Origin: Pseudomonadota bacterium
Lineage (GTDB): Bacteria > Pseudomonadota > Gammaproteobacteria > Burkholderiales > Burkholderiaceae_C
Direction: 5' to 3'
DNA length: 62,239 nucleotides
Assembly: GCA_018241265.1 (NCBI GenBank)
Contig: JAFEEF010000017.1
Span: 1 to 62,239, forward strand
A program made the translations under genes and the position numbers. Numbering within the stretch: position 1 is the first letter of the stretch; each line of letters opens with the position of its first letter. Below the pieces are notes generated by a model. It searched no databases, was not told the DNA's origin, and worked only from the letters and a program-made list of their open reading frames with translations. Below are positions 39,221-47,899 of the stretch, in pieces.

Positions 39221-40516
39221 ATGAAAGTCAAGGGCATCCGCTGGTGGATGGTGAGCCTGGTCACCGCCGGCCTGATCGTCAACTACCTCGCGCGCAACAC
39301 GCTGTCGGTGGCCGCGCCGACGCTGATGAAGGATCTCGGCATCAGCACCGAGCAGTACGCGCATGTCGTCGTCGCCTGGCAGCTCTGCTATGCGTTCATG
39401 CAGCCGCTCGCCGGCTACCTGCTCGACACGATAGGAACGAAGGTCGGCTTCGCGGTCTTCGCGTTCGCCTGGTCGCTGGCTTGCGCGGCAGCGGCCTGGT
39501 CGACCGGCTGGCAGAGCCTCGCGTTCTTCCGCGGCCTGCTCGGACTGACCGAGGCCGCCGGCATACCGGCCGGCGTGAAGGCGACGACCGAATGGTTTCC
39601 GGCCAGGGAGCGGTCGGTGGCGATCGGCTGGTTCAACATCGGTTCGTCGATCGGTGCGTTGCTCGCGCCGCCGCTGGTGGTCTGGGCGCTGCTGCACGGC
39701 CGCTGGCAATGGGCGTTCGTCATCGTCGGCGTGCTCGGCGTGGCCTGGAGCGCGCTCTGGATCCTGTTCTACAAGCATCCGCGCGATCAGAAGCTCTTGA
39801 GCGATGCCGAGCGCACCCACATCGTCTCGGGCCAGGAAGCCCGATACGCCGAGGCCACGGTGGCCCAGCGCGGCTGGTTCGAACTCGTGCGCAGCCGTGA
39901 GTTCTGGGCCATCGGCCTGTCGCGCATCCTGTCGGAGCCGGCGTGGCAGACCTTCAATGCGTGGATCCCGCTCTACATGATGACCGAGCGGCACATGAAC
40001 CTGAAGGAAGTCGCGCTGTTCGCCTGGATGCCCTTCCTCGCGGCCGACATCGGCTGCGTCCTCGGCGGTTACCTGAGTCCGCTGTTCCATCGCTACTGCA
40101 AGGTCTCGCTCTTCACGTCGCGCAAGCTCGTGTTCGCGTTCGGCGCGCTGTGCATGATCGGGCCGGCCTGCGTCGGCCTGGTCGCGAGTCCCTATGCAGC
40201 GATCGCGCTGCTGTGCGTGGGCGGCTTCGCGCACCAGACCTTGTCGGGCGCGCTCTACGCGGTGACCTCGGACCTGTTCGGCAAGAACGAGGTCGCAACG
40301 GCGACCGGTCTGGGCGGCATGGCCGGCTATCTGGGTGCCGCGGCCTTCACGGCGCTGTTCGGCGTGCTCGTGACGCAGGTCGGCTACAGCCCGCTGTTCG
40401 TGCTGCTGGCGGCGTTCGATCTGGTCGCCGCGGTGGTCGTCTGGACGCTGGCGCGCGACGGCGACCGCGGCGCCGCGCCGTCTCGGTGGATGCCCGCGAC
40501 AGCAGTCGCGAAGTGA
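39221..40516 (+). CDS. MFS transporter, hexuronate/sugar-acid type
   Basis: This 431-residue major facilitator protein has about 12 membrane helices. LIVNYLARNTLSVAAPTLMKDLGIS and ATTEWFPARERSVAIGWFNIGSSIG are typical of the ExuT/GarP anion:cation symporter group that imports glucuronate, galactonate or glucarate. The ATG at 39221 follows GGAGG. A Met 12 codons upstream lies inside the operator palindrome and was rejected. Regulation by the divergent GntR gene is likely. No catabolic enzymes adjoin it, so the substrate is open. Confidence 0.92.
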   Translation: MKVKGIRWWMVSLVTAGLIVNYLARNTLSVAAPTLMKDLGISTEQYAHVVVAWQLCYAFMQPLAGYLLDTIGTKVGFAVFAFAWSLACAAAAWSTGWQSLAFFRGLLGLTEAAGIPAGVKATTEWFPARERSVAIGWFNIGSSIGALLAPPLVVWALLHGRWQWAFVIVGVLGVAWSALWILFYKHPRDQKLLSDAERTHIVSGQEARYAEATVAQRGWFELVRSREFWAIGLSRILSEPAWQTFNAWIPLYMMTERHMNLKEVALFAWMPFLAADIGCVLGGYLSPLFHRYCKVSLFTSRKLVFAFGALCMIGPACVGLVASPYAAIALLCVGGFAHQTLSGALYAVTSDLFGKNEVATATGLGGMAGYLGAAAFTALFGVLVTQVGYSPLFVLLAAFDLVAAVVVWTLARDGDRGAAPSRWMPATAVAK

Positions 40517-40564
40517 GACGCGCGGCCCGCGGATGCATTGCGGGACCGGCGTCACAATGCGCCG

Positions 40565-42121
40565 ATGGCAACGCTGCTCGCGGATCTGGTCGAGGCGTCG
40601 GGACGTGCCGTTGCCACCAGCAGCCGGCTCGCGAAACGCGACGCCATCGCCGCGTGCCTGCGTGCGGCCACCGATCCCGACGACATCGAGATCGCGGTCG
40701 CCTATCTGTCGGGCGATACGAGGCAGGGCAAGACCGGCATCGGTTACGCCGCGCTGAAGACCCTGCGCGATGTCGCCCCCGCCACGCAAGCCGAGCTGAC
40801 GCTGACCGACGTGGATGCCGCGCTCGCTCGAATCGCGATGACGACCGGCAAAGGCGCGACGGCCGAACGCAGCGCCCAGTTGCGCGCGCTGTTCGCACGC
40901 GCGACGGTGGCCGAGCAGGGCTTCCTGATGCGCCTGCTGATCGGCGAACTGCGCCAGGGTGCGCTCGAAGGCCTGATGATCGATGCGATCGCGGCCGCTG
41001 CGGCACTGCCGCCGGCCGACGTGCGGCGCGCGGTGATGATCGCCGGCTCGGCACGCGCGGTCGCGCAGGCGCTCCGGGCGGACGGTGCCGCGGCGCTCGG
41101 CCGGTTCGCGATCGTGCCGTTCCGGCCGGTACAGCCGATGCTCGCGCAGCCGGCCGAGGACATCGCCGATGCGCTCGCCCGGCTCGGGACCGCTGCGCTC
41201 GAGTGGAAGGTCGACGGCGCGCGCGTGCAGGTGCACAAGGCCGGCGGCGACGTGCGCGTCTACACGCGCAACCTCAACGACGTCACAGGCTCGGTGCCGG
41301 AGATCGTCGAGGCCGTGCGCGGCATCGCTGCGGAGCAACTCATCCTCGACGGCGAGGCCGTCGCGCTGACGGCGGGCGGGGCGCCGCAGCCGTTCCAGGT
41401 GACGATGCGGCGCTTCGGTCGCCGGCTCGACGTCGAACGGATGCGTGCGGAGCTGCCGCTGTCGGTCTACTTCTTCGACGGCCTGCTGCTCGACGGCGTG
41501 CCGTTGATCGATCGGCCCGCCGGCCGGCGCTTCGATGCGCTCGTGGGCGCGCTGCCGCCGCCGCTGGTGATGCCGCGGCTCGTCACGGCCGATCTCGCCG
41601 CCGCCGAAGCCTTCTATGCCGACGCCTGGGCACGTGGGCACGAGGGCGTGATGGCCAAGGCGCTGGACGCGCCCTACGAAGCCGGCGGGCGCGGCGCGAG
41701 CTGGCTCAAGGTCAAGCGCGCCCACACGCTCGATCTGGTCGTGCTGGCCGTCGAATGGGGCAGCGGGCGGCGGCACGGCTGGCTGTCGAACCTGCACCTG
41801 GGCGCGCGCGATGCGGCGGGCGGCTGGGTCATGCTCGGCAAGACCTTCAAAGGCATGACCGACGCGCTGCTCGAGTGGCAGACGGCAGAGCTGCTGGCCC
41901 GAGAAACCGGTCGCGACGGCCATGTCGTCCATGTGCGGCCCGAACTCGTCGTCGAGATCGCCTTCAACGACCTGCAGGCGAGCTCGCAGTACCCCGGCGG
42001 CCTTGCGCTGCGCTTTGCCCGCGTCAAGGGCTACCGGCCGGACAAGCGGGCGGACGAGGCGGACACGATCGACACGGTGCGCAGCCTCTACGACGCGCAA
42101 CTGGCGCGGGCCGCGGCTTGA
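40565..42121 (+). CDS. ATP-dependent DNA ligase (LigB/archaeal-like)
   Basis: This 518-residue ligase has an N-terminal DNA-binding domain (about 1-170), an adenylation domain with the Lys nucleophile in LEWKVDGARVQVHK, and an OB-fold C-terminal domain. Later motifs include LDGEAVAL, GHEGVMAKALDAPYEAG and WLKVKRAHTLDLVVLA. The size and N-terminal domain match archaeal and actinobacterial LigB-type ligases rather than the short LigE or the NHEJ ligase LigD, and no Ku or polymerase gene is near. Bacteria use the NAD-dependent LigA for replication, so this is an accessory repair ligase, possibly acquired by transfer. Confidence 0.93.
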   Translation: MATLLADLVEASGRAVATSSRLAKRDAIAACLRAATDPDDIEIAVAYLSGDTRQGKTGIGYAALKTLRDVAPATQAELTLTDVDAALARIAMTTGKGATAERSAQLRALFARATVAEQGFLMRLLIGELRQGALEGLMIDAIAAAAALPPADVRRAVMIAGSARAVAQALRADGAAALGRFAIVPFRPVQPMLAQPAEDIADALARLGTAALEWKVDGARVQVHKAGGDVRVYTRNLNDVTGSVPEIVEAVRGIAAEQLILDGEAVALTAGGAPQPFQVTMRRFGRRLDVERMRAELPLSVYFFDGLLLDGVPLIDRPAGRRFDALVGALPPPLVMPRLVTADLAAAEAFYADAWARGHEGVMAKALDAPYEAGGRGASWLKVKRAHTLDLVVLAVEWGSGRRHGWLSNLHLGARDAAGGWVMLGKTFKGMTDALLEWQTAELLARETGRDGHVVHVRPELVVEIAFNDLQASSQYPGGLALRFARVKGYRPDKRADEADTIDTVRSLYDAQLARAAA

Positions 42122-42233
42122 CCACGGCCGGCTGGCGACACGGCGACAGGGCTTGGGCCGGTCCCGGAAGTGGCCCTGCGCCTATCTCCGCATTAGGCGG
42201 CTTCGATTGCGACGGGCCGGTGTTTCTAAGACA

Positions 42234-42272
42234 ATAGCTATCAACTAGTTGACTTCGATAGTTACTAGCTGT
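42234..42272 (+). promoter_or_regulatory. OxyR-like operator region before ahpC
   Basis: Two half sites resemble the OxyR element ATAG-N7-CTAT: ATAG-CTATCAA-CTAG (42234-42248) and ATAG-TTACTAG-CTGT (42258-42272). The spacer is 9 rather than the usual 7, so the fit is imperfect. The palindrome TCAACTAGTTGA (42241-42252) lies within. Peroxide control of ahpCF by OxyR is common, and the region is 30 bases before the ahpC start. Confidence 0.55.
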
Positions 42273-42301
42273 CTTCAACATCACCACGGGAGTTCCACGC
42301 G

Positions 42302-42865
42302 ATGTCCATCATCAACACCACCGTCCAGCCCTTCAAGGTCCAGGCGTTCCACAACGGCAAGTTCGTCGAGGTCACCGACCAGTCGATCCGCGGCCGCTGG
42401 TCGGCCTTCATCTTCATGCCGGCGGCCTTCACCTTCAACTGCCCGACCGAAGTCGAGGACGCCGCCGACAACTACGGCGAGTTCCAGAAGCTCGAGACCG
42501 AGGTCTACATCGTCACGACCGACACGCACTTCGCGCACAAGGTCTGGCACGAGACGTCGCAGGCGGTCGGCAAGGCGCGCTTTCCGCTCGTCGGCGACCC
42601 GGCGCACCAGCTCACGCGCATGTTCGGCGTGCACATCGAGGAAGAAGGCCTGGCGCTGCGCGGCACCTTCATCATCAACCCGGACGGCGTCGTGAAGACC
42701 GCCGAAGTGCACGACAACAGCATCGCGCGCGACGTCAAGGAGACGCTGCGCAAGCTGAAGGCCGCGCAATACGTTGCCAGGAACCCCGGCCAGGTCTGCC
42801 CGGCCAAGTGGAACGAAGGCGCGAAGACGCTGACGCCGTCGCTCGACCTCGTCGGCAAGATCTGA
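42302..42865 (+). CDS. ahpC: Alkyl hydroperoxide reductase subunit C
   Basis: This 187-residue typical 2-Cys peroxiredoxin reduces hydrogen and organic peroxides. The peroxidatic Cys is in AAFTFNCPTEVEDAA and the resolving Cys in ARNPGQVCPAKWNEG. Length matches the enterobacterial enzyme. CGGGAG precedes the ATG. ahpF, its reductase, follows 110 bases later. Confidence 0.98.
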   Translation: MSIINTTVQPFKVQAFHNGKFVEVTDQSIRGRWSAFIFMPAAFTFNCPTEVEDAADNYGEFQKLETEVYIVTTDTHFAHKVWHETSQAVGKARFPLVGDPAHQLTRMFGVHIEEEGLALRGTFIINPDGVVKTAEVHDNSIARDVKETLRKLKAAQYVARNPGQVCPAKWNEGAKTLTPSLDLVGKI

Positions 42866-42975
42866 CCGGGCGTTGATCGCCCCATGACCGGACTTCGGGC
42901 CGGTTCGCGGATGCGCCTGGACGGCGCGTCCGCGGCATTCGCTCGCCCGTGCTTTCGACTTTGACGGATACCATC

Positions 42976-44529
42976 ATGCTCGACGACAACATCAAGGCCC
43001 AGCTCGCCGGTTACCTCGCACGCATCACGCAGCCGGTCGAACTGATCGCAACGCTCGACGACAGCGACGCCTCGAACGAGATGCGTGCGCTGCTCGGCGA
43101 CATCGCGGCGATCGGCGACAAGGTCAGCGCCCGCTACGACGGGCAGGCCGCGCGCCGGCCGTCGTTCCAGGTCACGCGCCGGGGTCAGGACACGGGCGTG
43201 ACCTTCGCGGCCATCCCGATGGGCCACGAGTTCACGTCGCTGGTGCTCGCGCTGCTGCAGGCCGGCGGCTATCCGCCCAAGGTCGAGGCCGAACTGATCG
43301 AGCAGGTGAGGGTGCTCGACACCGATCTGGTGTTCGAGACCTGGATGAGCCTGACCTGCCACAATTGCCCGGACGTCGTGCAGGCGCTCAACCTGATGGC
43401 GGTGCTGAACCCGCGCATCCGGCACGTCGCGATCGACGGTGCGTTGTTCCAACGTGAAGTCGACGAGCGCCAGATCATGGCGGTGCCGTCGGTGTTCCTG
43501 AACGGCCAGCCGTTCGGCAGCGGCCGCATGGAGCTGAGCGAGATCCTCGCGAAGGTCGACACCGGCGCCGCCGAGCGCGACGCGAGGAAGATCGCGGCCA
43601 AGGGCACGTTCGACATGCTGATCGTCGGCGGCGGTCCGGCCGGTGCGGCGGCCGCCGTGTATGCCGCACGCAAGGGCATCCGCACCGGCATCGTCGCCGA
43701 GCGCATGGGCGGGCAGACGCTGGACACGATGGGCATCGAGAACTTCATCTCGGTGCTCGAGACGCAGGGGCCGAAGTTCGCCGCGGCGCTCGAAGCGCAC
43801 ACCCGCGCCTACGATGTCGACCTGATGGCCGGCCAGCGCGTTGCCGGCGTGCAGCCGGGCGAGCAGATCACGGTGACCCTGGAGAGCGGCGCTGCGCTGC
43901 AGACGCGCAGCCTCGTGCTGGCGACCGGCGCGCGCTGGCGCAAGGTCGACGTGCCCGGCGAAGCCGAGTACGCGAACAAGGGCGTGGCCTACTGCCCGCA
44001 CTGCGACGGCCCGCTCTTCAAGGGCAAGGACGTCGCGGTGATCGGCGGCGGCAACTCGGGCGTCGAGGCAGCGATCGACCTCGCGGGCATCGTGCGCCAC
44101 GTGACGCTCGTCGAGTTCGCCGATCAGCTGAAGGCCGATGCGGTCCTCGTCACGAAGCTGCGCAGTCTGCCGAACGTCACGGTCCACGTGAACGCGCAGA
44201 CCACCGAGATCGCCGGCGACGGCACCAAGGTCACCGGCCTGGTCTTCAAGGACCGTGCGTCGGGCGCGAGCCGGACCGTCGAGCTGTCGGGCGTCTTCGT
44301 CCAGATCGGTCTCGTGCCGAACACCGAGTTCCTGAAGGGCGCCGTGGAGCTGAGCCGCTACGGCGAGATCATCGTCGATGCGCGCTGCGCGACCAGCGTT
44401 CCCGGCATCTATGCGGCGGGCGACGCGACGACGGTGCCGTTCAAGCAGATCGTGATCGCGGCCGGCGAGGGCGCGAAGGCGGCGCTGTCGGCGTTCGATC
44501 ATCTGATCCGGACGCCGCAGGCTGCGTGA
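42976..44529 (+). CDS. ahpF: Alkyl hydroperoxide reductase subunit F
   Basis: This 517-residue NADH:disulphide oxidoreductase reduces AhpC. It has the N-terminal double-thioredoxin domain with CHNC ([13 protein letters not shown]) and a thioredoxin-reductase body: FAD motif [18 protein letters not shown], redox centre [12 protein letters not shown] and NADH motif [12 protein letters not shown]. The ATG at 42976 gives the expected N-terminus [10 protein letters not shown]; an in-frame ATG 9 codons upstream is less likely. The Shine-Dalgarno is weak. Confidence 0.98.
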   Translation: MLDDNIKAQLAGYLARITQPVELIATLDDSDASNEMRALLGDIAAIGDKVSARYDGQAARRPSFQVTRRGQDTGVTFAAIPMGHEFTSLVLALLQAGGYPPKVEAELIEQVRVLDTDLVFETWMSLTCHNCPDVVQALNLMAVLNPRIRHVAIDGALFQREVDERQIMAVPSVFLNGQPFGSGRMELSEILAKVDTGAAERDARKIAAKGTFDMLIVGGGPAGAAAAVYAARKGIRTGIVAERMGGQTLDTMGIENFISVLETQGPKFAAALEAHTRAYDVDLMAGQRVAGVQPGEQITVTLESGAALQTRSLVLATGARWRKVDVPGEAEYANKGVAYCPHCDGPLFKGKDVAVIGGGNSGVEAAIDLAGIVRHVTLVEFADQLKADAVLVTKLRSLPNVTVHVNAQTTEIAGDGTKVTGLVFKDRASGASRTVELSGVFVQIGLVPNTEFLKGAVELSRYGEIIVDARCATSVPGIYAAGDATTVPFKQIVIAAGEGAKAALSAFDHLIRTPQAA

Positions 44530-44542
44530 CTTGTGCGTGATG

Positions 44543-44560
44543 CCGGCGCCAGGGCGCCGG
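44543..44560. other. Perfect GC palindrome between ahpF and tRNA-His
   Basis: CCGGCGCC-AG-GGCGCCGG lies 14 bases after the ahpF stop and overlaps the expected -35 region of the tRNA promoter. It could act as the 3' end structure of the ahpCF mRNA, though no T run follows. Confidence 0.45.
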
Positions 44561-44571
44561 GTCGCAGCCGC

Positions 44572-44577
44572 TATACT
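44572..44577 (+). promoter_or_regulatory. -10 box of the tRNA-His promoter
   Basis: TATACT in the context GCTATACTGAGC is a strong -10, about 13-18 bases before the tRNA 5' end. A good -35 is not visible. Confidence 0.65.
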
Positions 44578-44589
44578 GAGCGTCTCTAC

Positions 44590-44666
44590 GGTGGCTGTAG
44601 CTCAGTTGGTAGAGTCCAGGATTGTGATTCCTGTCGTCGTGGGTTCGAGTCCCATCAGCCACCCCA
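44590..44666 (+). tRNA. tRNA-His (anticodon GTG)
   Basis: The cloverleaf is complete: acceptor arm GTGGCTG / CAGCCAC, D-loop AGCTCAGTTGGTAGAG, anticodon loop TTGTGAT with anticodon GTG, T-loop GGTTCGAGTCC and encoded CCA. A G at 44590 (position -1) can pair with the discriminator C73, both marks of tRNA-His recognised by histidyl-tRNA synthetase. Confidence 0.98.
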
Positions 44667-44692
44667 GGTAACACCAGGCATAGCCCTCCCAG

Positions 44693-44720
44693 CGGCCCCT
44701 CATCGCAAGGTGAGGGGCCG
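44693..44720 (+). terminator. Terminator after tRNA-His
   Basis: CGGCCCCTCA and TGAGGGGCCG pair perfectly over ten positions with the loop TCGCAAGG, 26 bases past the tRNA CCA end. The tail TTGTCGTTGG is T-rich but broken. Confidence 0.75.
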
Positions 44721-44829
44721 TTGTCGTTGGGCGCATTGGGCGCGCAACGCGTCCGATCGCGTGACGGGGGCTGAGTGATGCTGGCTGACCCCGACCCCGG
44801 GCACACTTCGAGGTCTGGGGGAGTCGATC

Positions 44830-45585
44830 ATGGATTCGATCAACGATGGGCTGGCATCGGTCCTGCAAACCGTCGGGACACCCGGCGACTTCTTTGCCGC
44901 AGGCCATTGCGCGCTGCATGTGCCTCTGATCGAGGTCGATGGCGTCGGCCCGATCGCGTTGCCGTTGCTGCCGGCGCAAGCCGCGCAACTCATCGCGGCG
45001 GCCGAGCGTGCGCCCTACGGCCGCGGTGGCGAAACGCTGGTCGACACGGCGGTGCGCCGCACCTGGCAGATTGGTGCAGGATGCCGGATGGTGCTCGTCT
45101 ACAACCTGCGGCGCTTGGGCAAGGGCCGCCTGCCTCGTCCGCCGTCCTACGAGCAGGAACTGGGCATGCTGCGCCGATTGCTGCGCCGGTGGAGCGAGCC
45201 TTCGGCCCAGTCAAACCCAGACCAGCCGGCCAAGTTGGTCTACCCGATGGAACACGCCTACACACCGGCCGAGTTGTCTTTCGCCGCGCTCAAGGACGCC
45301 GACGCGGCTGTCGCCGGCGTGCTGGCCGCGGCCGCGTGCGATGCGGCGTTCGAACTGCATGTGGCACTGCTGCGCATCGAGGAGAGCGGTGCCGCCGAGT
45401 TCAGCGCCCAGATCAGTTCCTCCAAGTCGATGGCCAACGATCGCACTGCGCCATCGCTGCGGTCCAGCCAGCCGTCGGTCAGGCTCACCTGGAGATTCCC
45501 AACGCGTCCCACAGAAACTGGTAGGACACGGCGGCGCCGGACTACGCATCGCTTCAGCCGACGACATCCACCCAGTTTTCCGTGA
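44830..45585 (+). pseudogene. Remnant of a 2OG-Fe(II)-oxygenase-like protein with internal deletion
   Basis: The open frame codes 251 residues, but looks like two separated parts of a longer protein. The N-terminus (MDSINDGLASVLQTVG to VDTAVRRTWQI) matches the start of a 2OG-Fe(II) oxygenase-like family as I recall it. Directly after residue 81 comes GAGCRMVLVYNLRRLGKGR, which in that family lies well downstream, after the iron-binding core. The join is near 45072. The first His and Asp of the iron site are therefore absent. After about 45408 the residues turn Ser/Arg-rich and look non-coding, running into vapC on the other strand. Family assignment rests on memory, so confidence is moderate. 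Confidence 0.55.
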
Positions 45586-45964
45586 GCAGCCCCGGCACGC
45601 GCTCGAATTCAGCGAGCTTGTTGGTGACCAGCGTGAGCCCCTCGCTGCGGGCATGGGCGGCGATGTGCAGGTCGTTGACGCCGATCGGCCGGCCCGCCTT
45701 CTCGAGCGCGGCGCGGATGGCGCCGTAGTGCTGCGAGGCCTTGGCGGAATAGGGCAACACCTCGAGCAGGCTCGCGAACTCCTCCACCACCGCCAGGTTC
45801 TGCGCGATCTTGGTGCTCTTCTCGGCGCCGTGGAAAAGCTCGCTCAGCGTGATGGCGGAAATCGCCATGCGGCCGGCGTTCTCATTGAAGACGCCCATCA
45901 CCTCGATCGGCCGTCGCTTGATGACGTAAATGACGATGTTGGTGTCGAGCAGGTACTTCAGCAT
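45554..45964 (-). CDS. vapC: VapC-type PIN-domain toxin
   Basis: This 136-residue ribonuclease toxin of a type II toxin-antitoxin system. The PIN acidic residues are seen in YLLDTNIVIYVIK (Asp7), AITLSELFHGAEKS (Glu), PIGVNDLHIAAHA (Asp) and the final TNKLAEFERV. The motifs resemble VapCs that cut initiator tRNA. Its ATG is 13 bases after the vapB stop, so the pair is co-transcribed. Its 3' end overlaps the remnant on the opposite strand by 32 bases. Confidence 0.95.
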   Translation of the reverse strand: MLKYLLDTNIVIYVIKRRPIEVMGVFNENAGRMAISAITLSELFHGAEKSTKIAQNLAVVEEFASLLEVLPYSAKASQHYGAIRAALEKAGRPIGVNDLHIAAHARSEGLTLVTNKLAEFERVPGLLTENWVDVVG

Positions 45965-45977
45965 GGCGCAGGCCGTG

Positions 45978-46211
45978 TCACAGACCTTCGCGTTCGGCCT
46001 GTTGCTGCGAGGCGCGCTCGGCCAAGAAGTCGTCGGACGCCTTGGGGCCGTTCAGGAAGAACTCGTCCCAGGTGCGGCCCACAGGCGAAATGATGCGGTC
46101 CACGCCGCGGGCGCGCACCTGCACCTTCTTCACGCCTTCGGGCAAGCGCACATCAGCCGGCAGGCGCACGGCCTGGGATCGGTTGTTGGTGAAGACGGAC
46201 GTGATGCTCAT
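45978..46211 (-). CDS. vapB: VapB-type antitoxin
   Basis: This 77-residue antitoxin starts SITSVFTNNRSQAVRLPADV, a typical AbrB/SpoVT-like DNA-binding strand-turn-strand, and ends in an acidic/Gln-rich tail that would wrap the toxin. The open frame extends upstream, but the ATG at 46211 gives the family N-terminus. The operon probably represses itself through the region around 46230-46255. Confidence 0.92.
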   Translation of the reverse strand: MSITSVFTNNRSQAVRLPADVRLPEGVKKVQVRARGVDRIISPVGRTWDEFFLNGPKASDDFLAERASQQQAEREGL

Positions 46212-46228
46212 GGGGGCAACGACGTGGG

Positions 46229-46254
46229 ATATGGCGGTAGTATATGCCACCATC
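46229..46254 (-). promoter_or_regulatory. vapBC promoter/operator
   Basis: Read on the minus strand, this segment contains TATACT (46239-46244), a good -10 that places the start of transcription just before vapB. It is flanked by TGGC and GCCA arms, as expected of an operator bound by the VapBC complex. The -35 is poor. AT content is locally higher than in neighbouring DNA. Confidence 0.55.
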
Positions 46255-46361
46255 GCCACAGCGCTTCGCCACCGCGCTTCGCGCGACCTGCAGGAGTCGC
46301 CAGGCAAACGGGCAATCGTGGGCAATCGTGCGAGTGCCCGTTTTGCCAAGTTCGCGCTCGA

Positions 46362-46700
46362 CTACCGACCTTCCTCCGGCTGTACCTGCGGCTCGACCTG
46401 CTCACCCGCAGGTGCGGTGCGATCGGGGTCATACGGCCGATCGTTCATGTACGGCCGCTGCATGTCCTCGTAGCCCCGATGCCGCGGCTCGGCCTTGTTG
46501 CCGTTCTCTTCCTCGAGCTGCGCCGGCGTCTTGCGCTTGGAGTTGTGCAGCGAACTCCAGTTCGAGTTCGGATAGTTGTCGGAGTGCGTCGCCTCGCCTG
46601 CGGCGTCGATGCGGTTGTTGGCGGTCTGCGCGGCCGCGAGGTTGCAGGTGGCAGCGAGCGCCGCGGCGGCGGCCAGCAGCGAAAGTCGCGTGATCCTCAT
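46362..46700 (-). CDS. Small secreted protein of unknown function
   Basis: This 112-residue protein has a clear signal peptide (ending AATCNLAAA-QT). The mature part is polar and Asn/Pro/Glu-rich (NRIDAAGEATHSDNYPNSNW, QLEEENGNKAEP), with no fold I recognise, and may be disordered. AAGGAG stands six bases before the ATG. Its real existence is supported by signal peptide plus ribosome binding site. Neighbours give no clue to its role. Confidence 0.7.
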   Translation of the reverse strand: MRITRLSLLAAAAALAATCNLAAAQTANNRIDAAGEATHSDNYPNSNWSSLHNSKRKTPAQLEEENGNKAEPRHRGYEDMQRPYMNDRPYDPDRTAPAGEQVEPQVQPEEGR

Positions 46701-46849
46701 GTCTGCTCCTTGGTGGTGGTGCCTTTCGGCGTTGTGCTACCAAGGTAGGCCCGGCCGTGGCCCCAGGCGGTCGGCCGTGCCCGTCTGCGACCGTAGGACA
46801 AGTCGACCCCCGACTGTGCGAACTCGGCGACGCCGCAGGCACTCGCCGA

Positions 46850-47701
46850 TCAGCTCAGGGCTCTCCGATGACGCGCAGCATCCGGACCGAAGAAGCCGTT
46901 GAGCTCCTGGCCCGACGCCGCGTCGCCGAATGCGAAGCGGCCGTGCTCGGCCAACTCCTTGGCCGCGCGCAGGAAGCCGCCCCAGGCCGCACGCGCCAGC
47001 GCGCCGCCGACGCTGATGCGGCGCACGCCGAGCTCGGCCACCGACGCCAGCGTCCAATCGGTCGCCCAGCCGAGCAGCAGGTTCACCGGCTTGGGCGCGA
47101 CGGCGGCGACGACCGCGCTGATCTGCTCGCGCGTGCGTATGCCCGGCGCATAGAGGCATTCGGCGCCGGCGTTCGCGTAGGCCTTCAGCCGCGCGATCGT
47201 CTCGTCGAGATCGGGCCGGCCGGCGAGGAAGCACTCCGCCCGCCCGATCAGCAGCGTGTCGCCGCCCGCGCGATCGATCGCCAGGCGCGCCGCACGCATG
47301 CGCTCGACGGCCGTATCGATGTCGTAGAGCGGCCGGGCCGGATCGGTGGTCGAGTCTTCGATCGACAGCCCTGCCACGCCGGTCTCGACCGCGAGCCGCA
47401 CGCTCTCGCCGACACCGGCGGCATCGGCCGCGAAGCCGTTCTCGAAGTCGGCGTTGATCGGCAGGTCGGTCGCGTCGACGATCTCGTGCAAATGCGCGAG
47501 CGCCATGTCGCGCGTGATCGCGTTGTCGGCATGGCCGGTCGACCAGGCAAAGCCCGAGCTCGTCGGGGCCAGCGCCTTGAAGCCCATGCCTTGCAGGTAG
47601 CGGGCGCTGCCGATGTCCCACGGGTTGGGAATGATGAAGCAGCCGGTCTCGTGCAGTTGGCGGAAGGTGCGGCGCTTGTCGGCAATGCTGGGACGGCTCA
47701 T
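46850..47701 (-). CDS. Isocitrate lyase/PEP mutase family protein
   Basis: This 283-residue (beta/alpha)8 barrel belongs to the PEP mutase/isocitrate lyase superfamily. Typical segments are IIPNPWDIGSARYLQGMGFKAL, LPINADFENGFA, GLSIEDSTTDP and FLAGRPDLDETIARLKAYANAGAECLYAPG. It lacks the KKCGH loop of isocitrate lyase, so lyase activity on oxaloacetate or related 2-oxo acids, or mutase-type chemistry, is likelier. The ATG at 47701 is followed by a normal N-terminus. The open frame beyond it is not homologous. Confidence 0.9.
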   Translation of the reverse strand: MSRPSIADKRRTFRQLHETGCFIIPNPWDIGSARYLQGMGFKALAPTSSGFAWSTGHADNAITRDMALAHLHEIVDATDLPINADFENGFAADAAGVGESVRLAVETGVAGLSIEDSTTDPARPLYDIDTAVERMRAARLAIDRAGGDTLLIGRAECFLAGRPDLDETIARLKAYANAGAECLYAPGIRTREQISAVVAAVAPKPVNLLLGWATDWTLASVAELGVRRISVGGALARAAWGGFLRAAKELAEHGRFAFGDAASGQELNGFFGPDAARHRRALS

Positions 47702-47899
47702 GGCGTACGGTCCTCGCGGATGGTCTTGTGATCGAGCCGCGATGATGACCCGTCGCAGGCATTCTGCAAGGGCAGCCGTCGTCGGCATCGCGCCGATCAG
47801 GGCTGCCCGCCCGAGGGGAGGCTCTTCGGGGCGATCGGCGGCCCGAGGCCGGTGTCGACGCGGAACACGCCCTCGGGCATTGCCGGCTGGGTGGCCGTC

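Noticed and set aside
39191-42100. 969-codon frame antisense to the MFS and ligase genes
   Set aside because: It spans two unrelated sense genes and their gap, with residue content typical of shadows.
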